From contig NC_090130.1 in assembly GCF_040581485.1 (NCBI RefSeq), forward strand, positions 16,619,656 through 16,683,655: DNA of 64,000 bases, read 5' to 3'. The notes under the pieces are model-generated. The model had not been told where the DNA came from and made no database searches. It saw only the letters and a list, made by a program, of their open reading frames with translations. The DNA comes from Linepithema humile. Lineage: Eukaryota > Arthropoda > Insecta > Hymenoptera > Formicidae. Of this stretch, positions 33,906 through 43,647 are shown one piece after another. The stretch's first letter is position 1. The number at the start of each line of letters is the position of its first letter. Both the position numbers and the translations under genes were made by a program.

Positions 33906-34629
33906 ACATGAATAAAAGTATTTTACAGAAATCAGAATATGAATGCATATAACTAAATAATGGAAATGTTTGCAAAAATGTTACAAAATTGATGTATGAT
34001 ACATACACTTTTTTTATCCTTCAGAGTGCCTTCAACCCATCTTCTTCAGCCGGGTTTCCTAGCACATAATACACACACACACACACAACTCACACACATA
34101 ACTAACATAAAAGATTCTGATGTATATGACAGATAACATTGAGAACTGTATAGCGCCTCTAGATCATAATCCGGGAATTAATTTATAGCCTTTTTTATTT
34201 CATTATCGTCTATATTGCACGCATGTCTGGCATAAATTCTAAATGCAATGGTTTTTTAAGACTACATCTTTGAACTTAATTTTAATAGTTTCCTAGCAAT
34301 CTTTGATGCGCTCTTCTTCGGCCACAACATTTGTTTTGCATCTGCAAACTGTATAATTTTTGTACAAAACTAATATTTGTATACCGACAATTTGTCGATA
34401 AAATTCCCAAATTTTTTTATTTTTTTCTTATAAAATCTTATACTCGACGATGTATTAGCATATACTTCAATCACTTGAAAGGATTTGTGATTCTGTTGAA
34501 GCAATAAAAAAATCCATGGTATTATATTTATATATATATATCATACAAAATTTTTATACCGCGAGATCGTATAAATAGGATTAAGCGATCGATTCTTCAC
34601 TCAATAATCCTTCAATTATTAGAAGCGTT
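33906..34629. other. AT-rich spacer with an (AC)n microsatellite
   Basis: No gene seen. A CA/AC dinucleotide repeat lies near 34070-34100, and the rest is AT-rich. Confidence 0.5.
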
Positions 34630-34656
34630 ATACTGTCAGATATCTTAAATGGCGCA

Positions 34657-35067
34657 TTGTATCAAGAATTTTTGGCAGAAAATATCCCAGATTTTTTGGA
34701 AGAAGTTCCATTAGCAGAGAGGAATAAAATCATATTCCAACAAGACAATGCTGGACCACACAATGCCAGAGTCGTTATAAATTACTTAAACGAGCAATTT
34801 CCTGGACGTTGGATGGGCTGGTATGGCCCAATATCTTGGCCCGCAAGATCCCCGGACCTTAATCCATTGGATTTTTTTCTGTGGAGACATTGTAAAAAAA
34901 TAATTTACAGAAAGCTTCCCGAGGATGTCGAAGATTTAAATAACAAACTCCATTATGCCATTTGGTCCATCGATAGTGATATTCTGGAGAAGACTCAAAT
35001 AAATTTTTTGAGATGCATGAGAGCTTGTGTCACAATGGACGGTGGTCACTTCGAACATCTTTTATAA
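34657..35067 (+). pseudogene. DD41D mariner transposase, C-terminal fragment
   Basis: A 136-codon fragment with the second catalytic Asp in QQDNAGPHN (34744-34746) and the third in NPLDFFLW (34870-34872), again 41 residues apart. The first Asp and the DNA-binding domain are absent. The frame seems to extend a few codons upstream of 34657 without a proper start. It ends normally with a GGHFEHLL tail, a common ending in this group. It differs strongly in sequence from the copies at 25-27 kb, so it belongs to a different DD41D family. Confidence 0.85.
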
Positions 35068-35624
35068 AGAAAGCTCTTCCAAGAGAAAAAAATAATATGC
35101 CCCTTTCAGGGCAACCAAATATTTCATTTCGGGGAATATTCTCTCAAAGTATGCAAATTATTAAAAACCAAAATTAAATAAAATACTTAAGAAAATTGAT
35201 TTGGTTCGATATTTAATAACTAATGAATAACTTGCGTTTTTGCAATATTTTTCAATCAATTATATTAATATAAATTACATTAATTAATATTTTCATTTTT
35301 TAATTGCGTGCGTTCTGAGGTTTCAAGCCATCATACGTTCACATTCGACATAATATGTTATGTTACAACAACTTAATCAATGAAATCAGTCGACTGCTTG
35401 CTACCGTCGAGTAAACACGTATCATGTGTTCGCCAAAAACATGTGTTTCTTTTTTCGGGTAATTTTAACGCGCCGAGTGATTAGTAGTGATCATTAAATA
35501 AATTCCTCGTTTTATCGATGAAGTGAGTGAATGGAACATTTGAATGTGTTGTATTTTGAAACGTGCAACGTGAAGGATAAGAAAATTGAAAAACTTTTTC
35601 TTGATATGGATCTGTCTCATTGCG

Positions 35625-35692
35625 GGAGAAAGAGGGAGAGGGAGAGGGAGAGAGAGAGAGGGAGAGGGAGAGGGAGAGAGAGAGAGATAGAA
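35625..35692 (+). repeat. (GA)n / GAGAGG microsatellite
   Basis: Pure purine run of GAGAGG and GAGA units inside the truncated mariner. It creates spurious Arg-Glu and, on the other strand, Ser-Leu frames. Confidence 0.95.
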
Positions 35693-36026
35693 CCTCCACG
35701 AAGTACACCTTGAGTAACACTAATGCCGGTGGTATTTGAAATTTGTCAACTAATGACTCGAAAAATACTTAACGAAATTGGGACTTATTATACCATAATA
35801 AAACCATTTCGACGTTAGATACAATAATGTGCAATAAAAAGTAAGATATTTTATTTAAAAAAAACGAGTTGACCTTGACCTGACCTTAATAACGCCATCA
35901 AAGGTCAAATGGATATTATTGGTCAATGCGTCTTTTTAAATCTTACAACTTTTGTCTCAAACTTTCTTTTCAAAATTGTACTGTTTATGAGATATTTGAC
36001 TGTATCCAGATTTTTGGTCCACCCTG

Positions 36027-36699
36027 TATATATACCATTTTTTAATTATTTCTTTAAAATTTATCAAGAAATCTTTTTAATTTATGTTATACCTTATTTA
36101 TTTTCTATATATATCTATATAAAAGAACATACGCGGATTAAAATGCAACTTTATTTTTGAGAAAATAAGTATTAAACTTTTCTGAGAAAAAGTACTTTTT
36201 ATTTGTAGTTACATAAATGCATTATATATTAACTAAAAAAGGTAATTATAATTGTTAAAAAAGAAATTTATATCTATATTAAATTTTATTGTCAAGCTCT
36301 TCACGTTTACGAAGCATTTATGTGATTGTAATTATTATAAAAAGTACACTCTATAAAAAGTTTTATTGCTGTTTTCTTAAAAATAAAGTCAAATTGTGTT
36401 TTATTTTACGGATTCTTTCTTAATAAATAACTTTTTAATTTTTTTGTTATCTACTTCTTCCAAAAGTTCCTTTTTTTTTGAAGCAATAGCTAAAGAATAA
36501 GTAAAAATACAAATCTATCAAGCACCTGTATCATCTTGATAATAAATTATATTCTTCTGTATATTTTACAATTATTATTAAACTATATATTATTTTAATG
36601 CGTATGTAATATTTATCAACAGTTTATATACATACATATATATATACATACACATATATATTCTAGTAGTATAGCTAGACCGGTTCTTACTCCATAGGG
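36027..36699. other. AT-rich spacer, nothing recognised
   Basis: About 670 bp of AT-rich sequence with TATATACATACATATA tracts near 36625-36660. No gene, repeat family or element end was recognised. Confidence 0.5.
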
Positions 36700-37202
36700 C
36701 AATAAAAGGGTGCGGGGGAAGAGGAGTATCGGATTACGCTGCGTCAGCACTTTTGGAGGGGAGGGGGTTATCAGATTACGCTCCGTTAGCACTTTGAGAA
36801 GTGGGGGTATCAGATTACAGCACTTCTGAAGGGGAGGGGTATCAGGTTACACACGTTTACAGTTGTAAAAGCGTAGCATTAGCACTTTTTTGCGATGTGA
36901 GTATCAAGTTACATAAAGTCATTGGGAGGGATATCAGATTACAAGAGATTGAAGAGGACCACATTTTACGGATAACGTCATCGCTTTTCTTAGAATCTGC
37001 AAGCACCATTTTGCGCCGTCAGCATTTTGAGCGCCATTTTGCGTTGTTACAAGAATGATATCATCACTATTTTTTAGCAACGGCCGCGTCAGCAGTTTGG
37101 GCGCCATTGTTGCCAGATTTCTATATATTTAATCAGCACTTTTAATAGTGCCGTGTGCAAAAGCCCATAGCAACAGGCAGCCACGCCTGAATTATAGCAA
37201 CG
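36700..37202 (+). promoter_or_regulatory. Array of G-run + TATCAGATTAC motifs upstream of the intact gene
   Basis: Six copies of TATCRGATTAC or close variants start at 36727, 36769, 36808, 36840, 36902 and 36932. Most directly follow a run of G or GGA, such as GGGGAGGGG. Interleaved are CGTCAGCACTTTT-like motifs (about six) and, nearer the gene, GCGCCATTTTG-like motifs. A TATA-like TATATATTTAA lies at about 37122-37132, 70 bp before the ATG. The unit spacing is irregular (about 30-60 bp), more like a cluster of binding sites or a decayed repeat than a simple satellite. Confidence 0.6.
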
Positions 37203-37956
37203 ATGTTTTCTATCGTACAGCAGACAACCGTGAGTAATCTGACCAACAAACAGCAACGTGTGGAGACGAAAAAGCGGAAATACTCGCCCAACGAGTAAGT
37301 TGGTTCTCTTACTATTTACACTTTTAAACTCACCGCTATTGTTACACTTTGAACTCAAACAAGCTTTTTTCCACAGAAATAGAAGTAATTTGCCAAGCAT
37401 CGATAGAAGCATGATCACGCCTCCCAGAATTTTGTCTAGAAGATACCCGTTGACAAAAACCGGCTACAAATATCTTATTATTGGAATCAACGTTTCAACG
37501 CCGAGCCACGTGGTAATCGCTCTCGGTGACAACCATAGCAACGAAATACATTTTACACACAATATGTGGAAGGTCCTCCTGAATCAACGAGACATCATCC
37601 ACCATTTCATTAACAATGGTGAAGACAAAGCACACGCATCGTCTCAAACCATCGGACATATCACACTACGGTTTGGAAAGATAAACAATCTAAAAGTACT
37701 GCGCCTGGAAACATCAACGGTGTGTTTAGCCATGTCGAGCAACACCGTATGTAATATTGCTCTCGAGTATGGCGTAGATCATATCACTCATTCGTTGAAC
37801 AACGTCATCAGTATGGTTGACGCCAAGTTCATACGCTTTCGAGAAATCGCGAGCGGTGTGAAAGACCCCATCGCGGCGATACGTGACAGCAAATTGTTTG
37901 ATAAGAACGATATAATCGATTGCGTGCTGTTAACACAAGTCTTTGGATTGCGATAA
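37203..37956 (+). CDS. Unrecognised intact two-exon gene, 223 residues
   Basis: Exon 1 is 37203-37294 and exon 2 is 37377-37956, joined across an 82-bp intron with GTAAGT and TTTTTCCACAG borders; the reading frame is continuous across the splice. The encoded protein starts MFSIVQQTTV, has a basic stretch (KKRKY) near residues 23-27 that could be a nuclear-localisation signal, and then a globular-looking body without membrane segments. A segment with GDNHSNEIHFTHNMWKVLL is faintly like the strand-helix part of PC4-type ssDNA-binding domains, but I cannot claim that. The C-terminus is TQVFGLR. I do not recognise the family. No stop or frameshift occurs, which is striking beside so much decay. 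The motif array upstream and the TATA box suggest a real promoter. Repeat A begins 55 bp after the stop. It may be lineage-specific, viral in origin or an unknown transposon gene. Confidence 0.7.
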
Positions 37957-38010
37957 TTTCTAGCGTATCATATGCTTTATTATTTCATTGTCATAATATT
38001 GTATATTTTA

Positions 38011-38248
38011 AGGGGATGCTGGAGTGCAAGCCGAACTTCGACGCGAAAGCGACATCATTTCGATGGTACTAAAAATGAAAATGACATTAGCCTACGGACC
38101 TATGCCGCGTAGGTCCGTGTGTACGCATTTGTTTGTAGTGGTAACTCACTACACTGACGTGTGGTCTGTGTACGTGTTATCGGATAGTTTGTAAACAAAC
38201 CATGCTTGCGCTTGTTTCCTCGACTGAAATTTCGTCGCAAGGCTGCAA
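38011..38248 (+). repeat. Dispersed repeat A, copy 2
   Basis: Begins AAGGGGATGCTGGAGTGCAA and ends GCAAGGCTGCAAT, matching 11738-11982 with about 10 bp missing near 38085. Element H follows directly. Confidence 0.85.
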
Positions 38249-38388
38249 TATAATATCCGAGAAGACATAGGCGTATACAAGGTGTCAAATAAATATGAAC
38301 TAAATATGACAAAATAATAAATGAAAAACACATATAATAGTAAAGCTCCATATGATAACAATCAAGAAATATAATAGAAGAGCATTAA

Positions 38389-38738
38389 GAGCCGTCGCAG
38401 GATGTTAGTGCTAAATTTTTAATTTTTCTTAAAGAAATTAATAAATTAGTCCACAAGAGACAGTTAAATTGTACACCGATCTCAGATCGAGATACCTAAA
38501 GGGTACGAAATTTTAAGTACATTGTTTTCATATATCGAAAAATTTAATGTACATATAGGAATTATTGGAAAGAAAGGAAGAGAGAGAAAAAATATCAGGG
38601 CGCGAGTGGCTAAGCCGGGAATTGAACCCAGGTCTTCCGCTTGCCGGGCGAATGTTCTGACCACTGTCTCTTGTGGACTAATTTATTAATTTCTTTAAGA
38701 AAAATTAAAAATTTAGCGCTAACATCTTGCGACGGCTC
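38389..38738. mobile_element. 350-bp palindromic MITE with TTAA target sites
   Basis: TTAA occurs at 38385-38388 and 38739-38742, next to inverted ends GAGCCGTCGCAGGATGTTAG and GAGCCGTCGCAAGATGTTAG that match over about 80 bp. TTAA duplication is the piggyBac signature. The interior contains a tRNA-like segment on the minus strand. Confidence 0.85.
38598..38666 (-). other. tRNA-like sequence inside the TTAA MITE
   Basis: Read on the minus strand it has an A-box-like TGGTCAGAACATTCG (38663-38649) and a near-consensus B box GGTTCAATTCC (38628-38618) at a tRNA-like distance, and the 5' and 3' strands pair (AGTGG near the start, CCACT near the end). The anticodon arm is irregular and no CCA or terminator signal is clear, so a tRNA pseudogene or SINE head is more likely than a working tRNA. 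Confidence 0.5.
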
Positions 38739-39039
38739 TTAATAAATGAAAAATATACATATAATACTATATATATCACTGAAGAAAAATGTCATATACT
38801 TTTCTTACTTTTATCCTTATGTAGTAAATACAAAATAACTAATTAATCAATTAATTAATATATACATATACACATATACTGAATAAATAGTTATCTTTAT
38901 TTTGTATTTTATATGATAATGACTGAAATAATGAGAGTACCATATATATCGTTTCAGTCATTATATAAAATATAAAATAAAGGTAACTGGATGGGTGGAC
39001 GGAAGGGAATTAATATACAAATTGAATTGCACACCAATA

Positions 39040-42000
39040 TGACTAAGGCCAATATATTTAATAACTTGTAACAGAAATGTAACCGCTAGTCGCGGACTGA
39101 TACGACCGGCAATGCGGTCTACACGTGGCGAGAGCCGCTAGGAGAGAGCGAGCCGTATATCGGCGAGTCGCGAGCTCTCCCGCGCAAGTAACCGCTAGCA
39201 GCGCGATACGTGCAATTAGTTCGATCACGCGCAATACAAAAATATATATCAGCTCTTCCCCCGATAAATCTAAACCCGCAAGGGAGAAAGCTCGAACACA
39301 ATACACAATGTAGAATAATAGTATATATAAGTCGTATTAGAACAATGTCATATAATTTTTGAACCTCTCTGGAGGTTTTCTATTTCGTCGCGGACGGTCA
39401 TCTAAACTTACAGTTGGTTGACGCTCGCTATCATTGGTTTTTGGAGAGACTGATGTGTGTGGAACATTGGCTTTTTTTAGCAATTCCCCCTTCCTCGGAT
39501 TCTGATACTGCAGTATCCTCGGAGCAGTCTCTCGAGCTTCCAGAGTCGAAATTGTCCTGCCCTAATTCTATTTCTGCATAATTTTCAGGAGTAACAATAT
39601 CTTTAGTTATTTCTATTGGGCCATTATGATCGACATCGTCGAAATGTATCTTATTACTAATTTGACTTCCTATACCTTTTATTTGATTAATATGGCACTT
39701 ACATATTCTACCATCTTCTAATTTAACTTTATAGTGTAATTTTCCTAACCTTGTAATTACATTGCCAAAACGCCATTTGTTATTTTTGTTCAAATATTCT
39801 CTAACGACGACCTTTTCGCCCTTCTTAAAATTGTTTGCTTTCCCAAAATTCTCTATTATTTCATTGTTTTTATTTATTTTAGGGAACATCAAATCTAATC
39901 TGCTTCTTAATTTTCTACCGTACATCGCTTCTGCGGGCGATTTATTTAACTCCGGATGTGGTGTTAATCTATAGTGGTAAAGAAATTTCTGCAGATTAGC
40001 TTTGATATTGCCGTTAGCAATCTTTAGTTTACGCAACGCTCGTTTTAAAGTTTGAACAAAACGCTCCGCTAAACCATTTGTGGCGGGATGATAAGGAGCT
40101 GTGCGCTTTTGATCAAGTCCATTTATTTAAAAAAAAAATCTTGAAATTCCGTGGCTATAAATGTGCGACCATTATCTGAAATTAAAGTCTGTGGTAGGCC
40201 AAACGCGGCAAAAATTTGTCGACATTTATCTATCATACTTGGCACAGACATATTAATTATCAAGTGTACTTCAGGCCATTTTGTATATGCGTCCACTAAA
40301 ACCAAAAAAATATATCCCATGAAAGGACCAGCAAAATCTACGTGCACTCGCTCGAATGGTTGTGACGCTGCTTCCCAATGATGTTTTGTCTTACAACTCG
40401 GATTATTGCTGTACATCATACATGCTTTACAGTTTTTTATTACAGACTCTATATCTTTATCGATTCTTGGCCACCAGCAAAAGTTTCTACTTAATTGCTT
40501 CATTTTAACTGTGTCAAAATGACCTGCGTGTAATTTTTTTAGCCTTTACCTTTTAATGTTTCAGGAATTACTACTCTATCTTTTTTTTAAATTACATTAT
40601 CTTGTAATGTAAATTTGCTATCATTATAGCCCAACGGAACTAAACTTTTATCTTTTTGTAAAGCTTGCAAAATCTTTGACCACAATTTATCTTTTCCCGT
40701 TTCCTCACGTATACATTTTGCCGTTACAGGTAATACTTTTAAATTTTCAATTTGAAAAACATCGATAGAGTCGCAACTATTTGCGTTGCTTTCCTATATG
40801 GGTAATCGTGAAAAACCATCGGCGTTTCCATGTTCTTCCGATTTACGATACTTAATATCAAAATTAAATGCTTGTAAAAATACCGCTGCATACGCATTGC
40901 GCTGTATGCCGGTAGCCCCTTTTTCGGGTTGAAAATTTGCGCTAAAGGTTTGTGATCCGTTAACAAGGTAAACCGACTTCCATACAGGAATTTATGAAAC
41001 TTTTTAACTCCGAATATGATCGCAAGTGCCTCCTTATCAATCTGGGCATATTTCTTTTAAATTTCCGTTAAGGAATTTGACGCATATTGAATTACACGTT
41101 CTGTACCATCAGGGTACACATGCGACACTACGGCTTCTAATCCGTACGATCCCCGAGCTGGCATCCACCGCGAGTACTAAAGGCAGTTTTGTATTAAATG
41201 GAATTAACATTTTTTCACTTTCAAATTCTCTTTTAATATTATTAAATGCAATTTCGCATTCCTTTGTCCACTTAAAAATTGTGTTTTTCTTTAATAATTT
41301 ATTTAAAGGATATAATTTTTTACTTAAGTTTTCAATTAAATGGCCATAATAATTTACTAATCCGATAAAGGCTCGCAATTCTGTAATATTTGTTGGCCTA
41401 GGCATTTTCTGAACTGCCTCAATCTTCTTTGGTTTTTTTGAAATTCCTTTTTTACTTATTATATATCCACAATATGAAATTTGATCTTTTAGAAATAAAT
41501 TTAGATAAATGTTCTTTTCTGAACATAATATACGTATAAATACGTATAAATACGTATATTATGTTCAGACAATCTTTTAAAAACTGATTCTAAACGTTTT
41601 AAATGCTGCTCAGTAGTTTTCTCCACAATTCTAATGTCATCTAAAAATATCGCCACATCGGGTATTCCAGCTAGGATATTCTCCATAGTTCTCTGCCAAA
41701 TAGCAGGTGCGGATGCCACTCCGTACATTAGTCTATTACATTTAAATAAACCTTTATGAGTACTTAACGTAAGTATTTCTCTTCCTCGACTGGCAATTGT
41801 AAATATGCTTGTTTTAAATCAATCTTAGAAAATATCGTGCCGCCGGACATAAATGCAAACAACTCCTCAGTCGTAGGTAAAGGATGTTCATCTATTATTA
41901 AAGCTGGATTTACCGTGACACTAAAGTCACCACAAATACGAATTCCACCGTTTTTTTAACACGGGCACAATAGAGGTAGCCCATCTTGAAGATTCTACTT

Positions 42001-42470
42001 TCTCTAAAATTCCAGCTTCTATCGTACTCTCGAGTTCCTTTTCAACCTTTTCTAATATTTTAAATGGCACCGTACGATTTTTAATAAACACTGGCCTTGC
42101 ATCCGGTTTTAATTTCAAATGTGCCTTGTAATTTTTAATATAAGCAAATTCTTTATTTAATATATTATTGTATTTTTTAAATAAATTTTTTAATTTTATT
42201 TTATTTAATTCTTCTAATATTTGAACTTCTATTTCCATCAAACTACTTTTAACTTTATTTAAAGTTTTTAATTGATTAATCCATTCTCGACCTAACAATG
42301 GATCTTTATCATATTTAACAACATATATGTTTAGCACTTTAATTTCATTCAAATCTTCAACCTTTACTTTAATAAAACCGAGTGGCACAAAACTTTCTTT
42401 ACAATAAGACCGTAACTTTAAATTCGTTTTATGTAATTTCAATTTCGGGAACATTCCTTTAAAATATTTT
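39040..42470 (-). mobile_element. Ty3/gypsy retrotransposon, 5'-truncated
   Basis: Minus-strand order is protease end, RT, RNase H, integrase and then a GC-rich stretch (39067-39309, TGTAAC...ACACA) that may be the 3' LTR. Gag and the 5' LTR are absent. The 5' break at about 42470 adjoins a duplicated AT-rich ATGTTTTATTATTGTATAAT sequence. Confidence 0.8.
39431..42454 (-). pseudogene. Gypsy pol polyprotein, frameshifted
   Basis: Successive minus-strand pieces cover the protease C-terminus (DPLLGREWI, near 42290) and the RT fingers (GILEKVESSRWATSI), then the RT catalytic box (IFLDDI, near 41640). Further on come the RT thumb with RNase H start (AFIGLVNYYGHLI and LVLAVDASSG, near 41370-41170) and the RNase H end (LTDHKPLAQIF, near 40960). 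The integrase zinc-finger helix (RNFCWWPRIDKDI) and core (HVDFAGPF, SDNGRTF, near 40400-40160) follow, and last the integrase C-terminus (39431-40036) with a chromodomain-free acidic tail. At least five frame breaks or stops separate the pieces (near 41930, 41730-41500, 41109, 40739 and 40123). The RT box reads LDDI, the usual form in this family. This is a dead copy. Confidence 0.85.
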
Positions 42471-42876
42471 TAAAAAATGTTTTATTATTGTATAATATAA
42501 TAGAATATATTATAATGTTTTATTATTGTATAATATAATATTTTTAAAAAAATCTGCTGAATATTATTATCTATAACAAAAAAAAAATATTAATAAAACG
42601 ATTTCTATAGATAAAAGAAAAAAACCGTGATACCTACAATTAAATGGAGAAGTCCGCGGACAACACATCCATTACAGCACTCATTATATCGTTCGTGCTG
42701 ATTGTGTTCTGTTCCATCTGCTGGAACAGTGTGATCATGATATTTATTTGCGCTATCGCCGTTGTCAAGTTATTCCTAACATCTGCTCTGGAAACAAATC
42801 ATAAAATACACAATTAAGAAACGAAACTATAAGTTACAACAATTGTGTGTGCGTGCACGTGTATGTGTGTATGAAT

Positions 42877-43509
42877 TGTTAAAGTATAAAATGCAACAAT
42901 ATTATAATTAAAGTTACCGCCATTATTTTGTTTTAGTTCTTAAGTTCACGCTGTAGATAGTGCGATATAGCAGTCGTCTAAGGGTGCGTTTTACTTAACG
43001 TCCATAGCGCTCGCAACACCCGTTATCTCGTTCTACTGAACGACCACGGTCGCTGTGGTCACACTTGAAACGTCATATGACGTCAATGATTGCGACCGCG
43101 TTGAGCTCACGACGCCCGTGGTTCAAACGTGGGTCGTCGTGATTTTAGCTATTTTTGCGCGTGTTTTTAAACTAGAATGTTCGTAGTGTTTGACAGTGTT
43201 TGACAATGTTGTCGCAAATAATTCCTTTTTACAATACTGAAAGCGACACAGTTATAGAAGAAAATTTATCAGAAGAAGATGCCGTGGTCGTCTAATGCGT
43301 TCCACTAAAATTTTCGCTCGCGACGTTTGCGAGTTAGTGGAACGCGCAATTTTGCGGTGTGGTCGCGGTCGTTGCGGGCGTTAAGTCGAACGCACTCTAA
43401 ATAGTGTCCAAAGAGAGATAACAACGCGTGCAATTATTACGAAGTTGTTATTAATCTACTTTGCTATGTATTTCTTATCACAAGAATAAATACAGTATAA
43501 AAAATAACA
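42877..43509 (+). repeat. 5' LTR of the copia element (contains a MITE)
   Basis: TGTTAAAGTATAAAATGCAA to AAAAATAACA. After removal of the 416-bp MITE and its TAA duplication it is about 214 bp. It differs from the 3' LTR by a 3-bp indel and a handful of substitutions. Confidence 0.93.
42982..43397. mobile_element. 416-bp MITE with TAA duplication (PIF/Harbinger type) in the 5' LTR
   Basis: Flanked by TAA at 42979-42981 and 43398-43400. The ends are GGGTGCGTTTTACTTAACG and GAGTGCGTTCGACTTAACG, inverted. A 3-bp TWA duplication and such ends fit PIF/Harbinger MITEs. The inside is GC-rich, with complementary stretches around GTGGTCACACTTG, and a 29-codon frame (43207-43296, MLSQIIPFYN...) that may be a scrap of the parent element's gene. 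The 3' LTR has the empty site, proving insertion after integration of the copia. Confidence 0.88.
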
Positions 43510-43647
43510 GGTTATGGGCTCAGAGTCGCGTCCTTTTGAAGGAATACAACACAAAAGAAATCATAGCAAAAGAATAGTATTAGGCACGTGTTGAATTTGA
43601 GGTTAAGAAAGTTCGAGACGTTTTTAATTAAAAAATACAGTATAAAA

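Larger units (their letters stand above)
34630..36026 (+). mobile_element. 5'-truncated DD41D mariner, second lineage
   Basis: Contains the C-terminal half of a transposase, a GA microsatellite (35625-35690), AGGTCA half-sites near 35870-35910 and a right end GGTCCACCCTG followed by TA at 36027. The left end and the N-terminal half of the gene are missing. Confidence 0.75.
38252..38990. mobile_element. Palindromic element H, copy 2, partial and interrupted
   Basis: Matches 20709-20990 from CGAGAAGACATAGGCGTATA through CTGAAATAATGA and partly back. It is broken by the TTAA-flanked MITE at 38389-38738, with a short extra stretch (38331-38384) before that insertion. The right end is lost. Confidence 0.75.

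Noticed and set aside
35481..35720. Poly(Ser-Leu) and poly(Arg-Glu) frames
   Set aside because: Translation of a GA microsatellite.
38482..38664. 60-codon minus frame with GSIPGLATRA
   Set aside because: It translates the tRNA-like B-box region; such peptides are a familiar shadow of tRNA-type sequence.
38598..38666. Functional tRNA gene
   Set aside because: A and B boxes are present but the anticodon arm is irregular and the sequence is embedded in a palindromic MITE.
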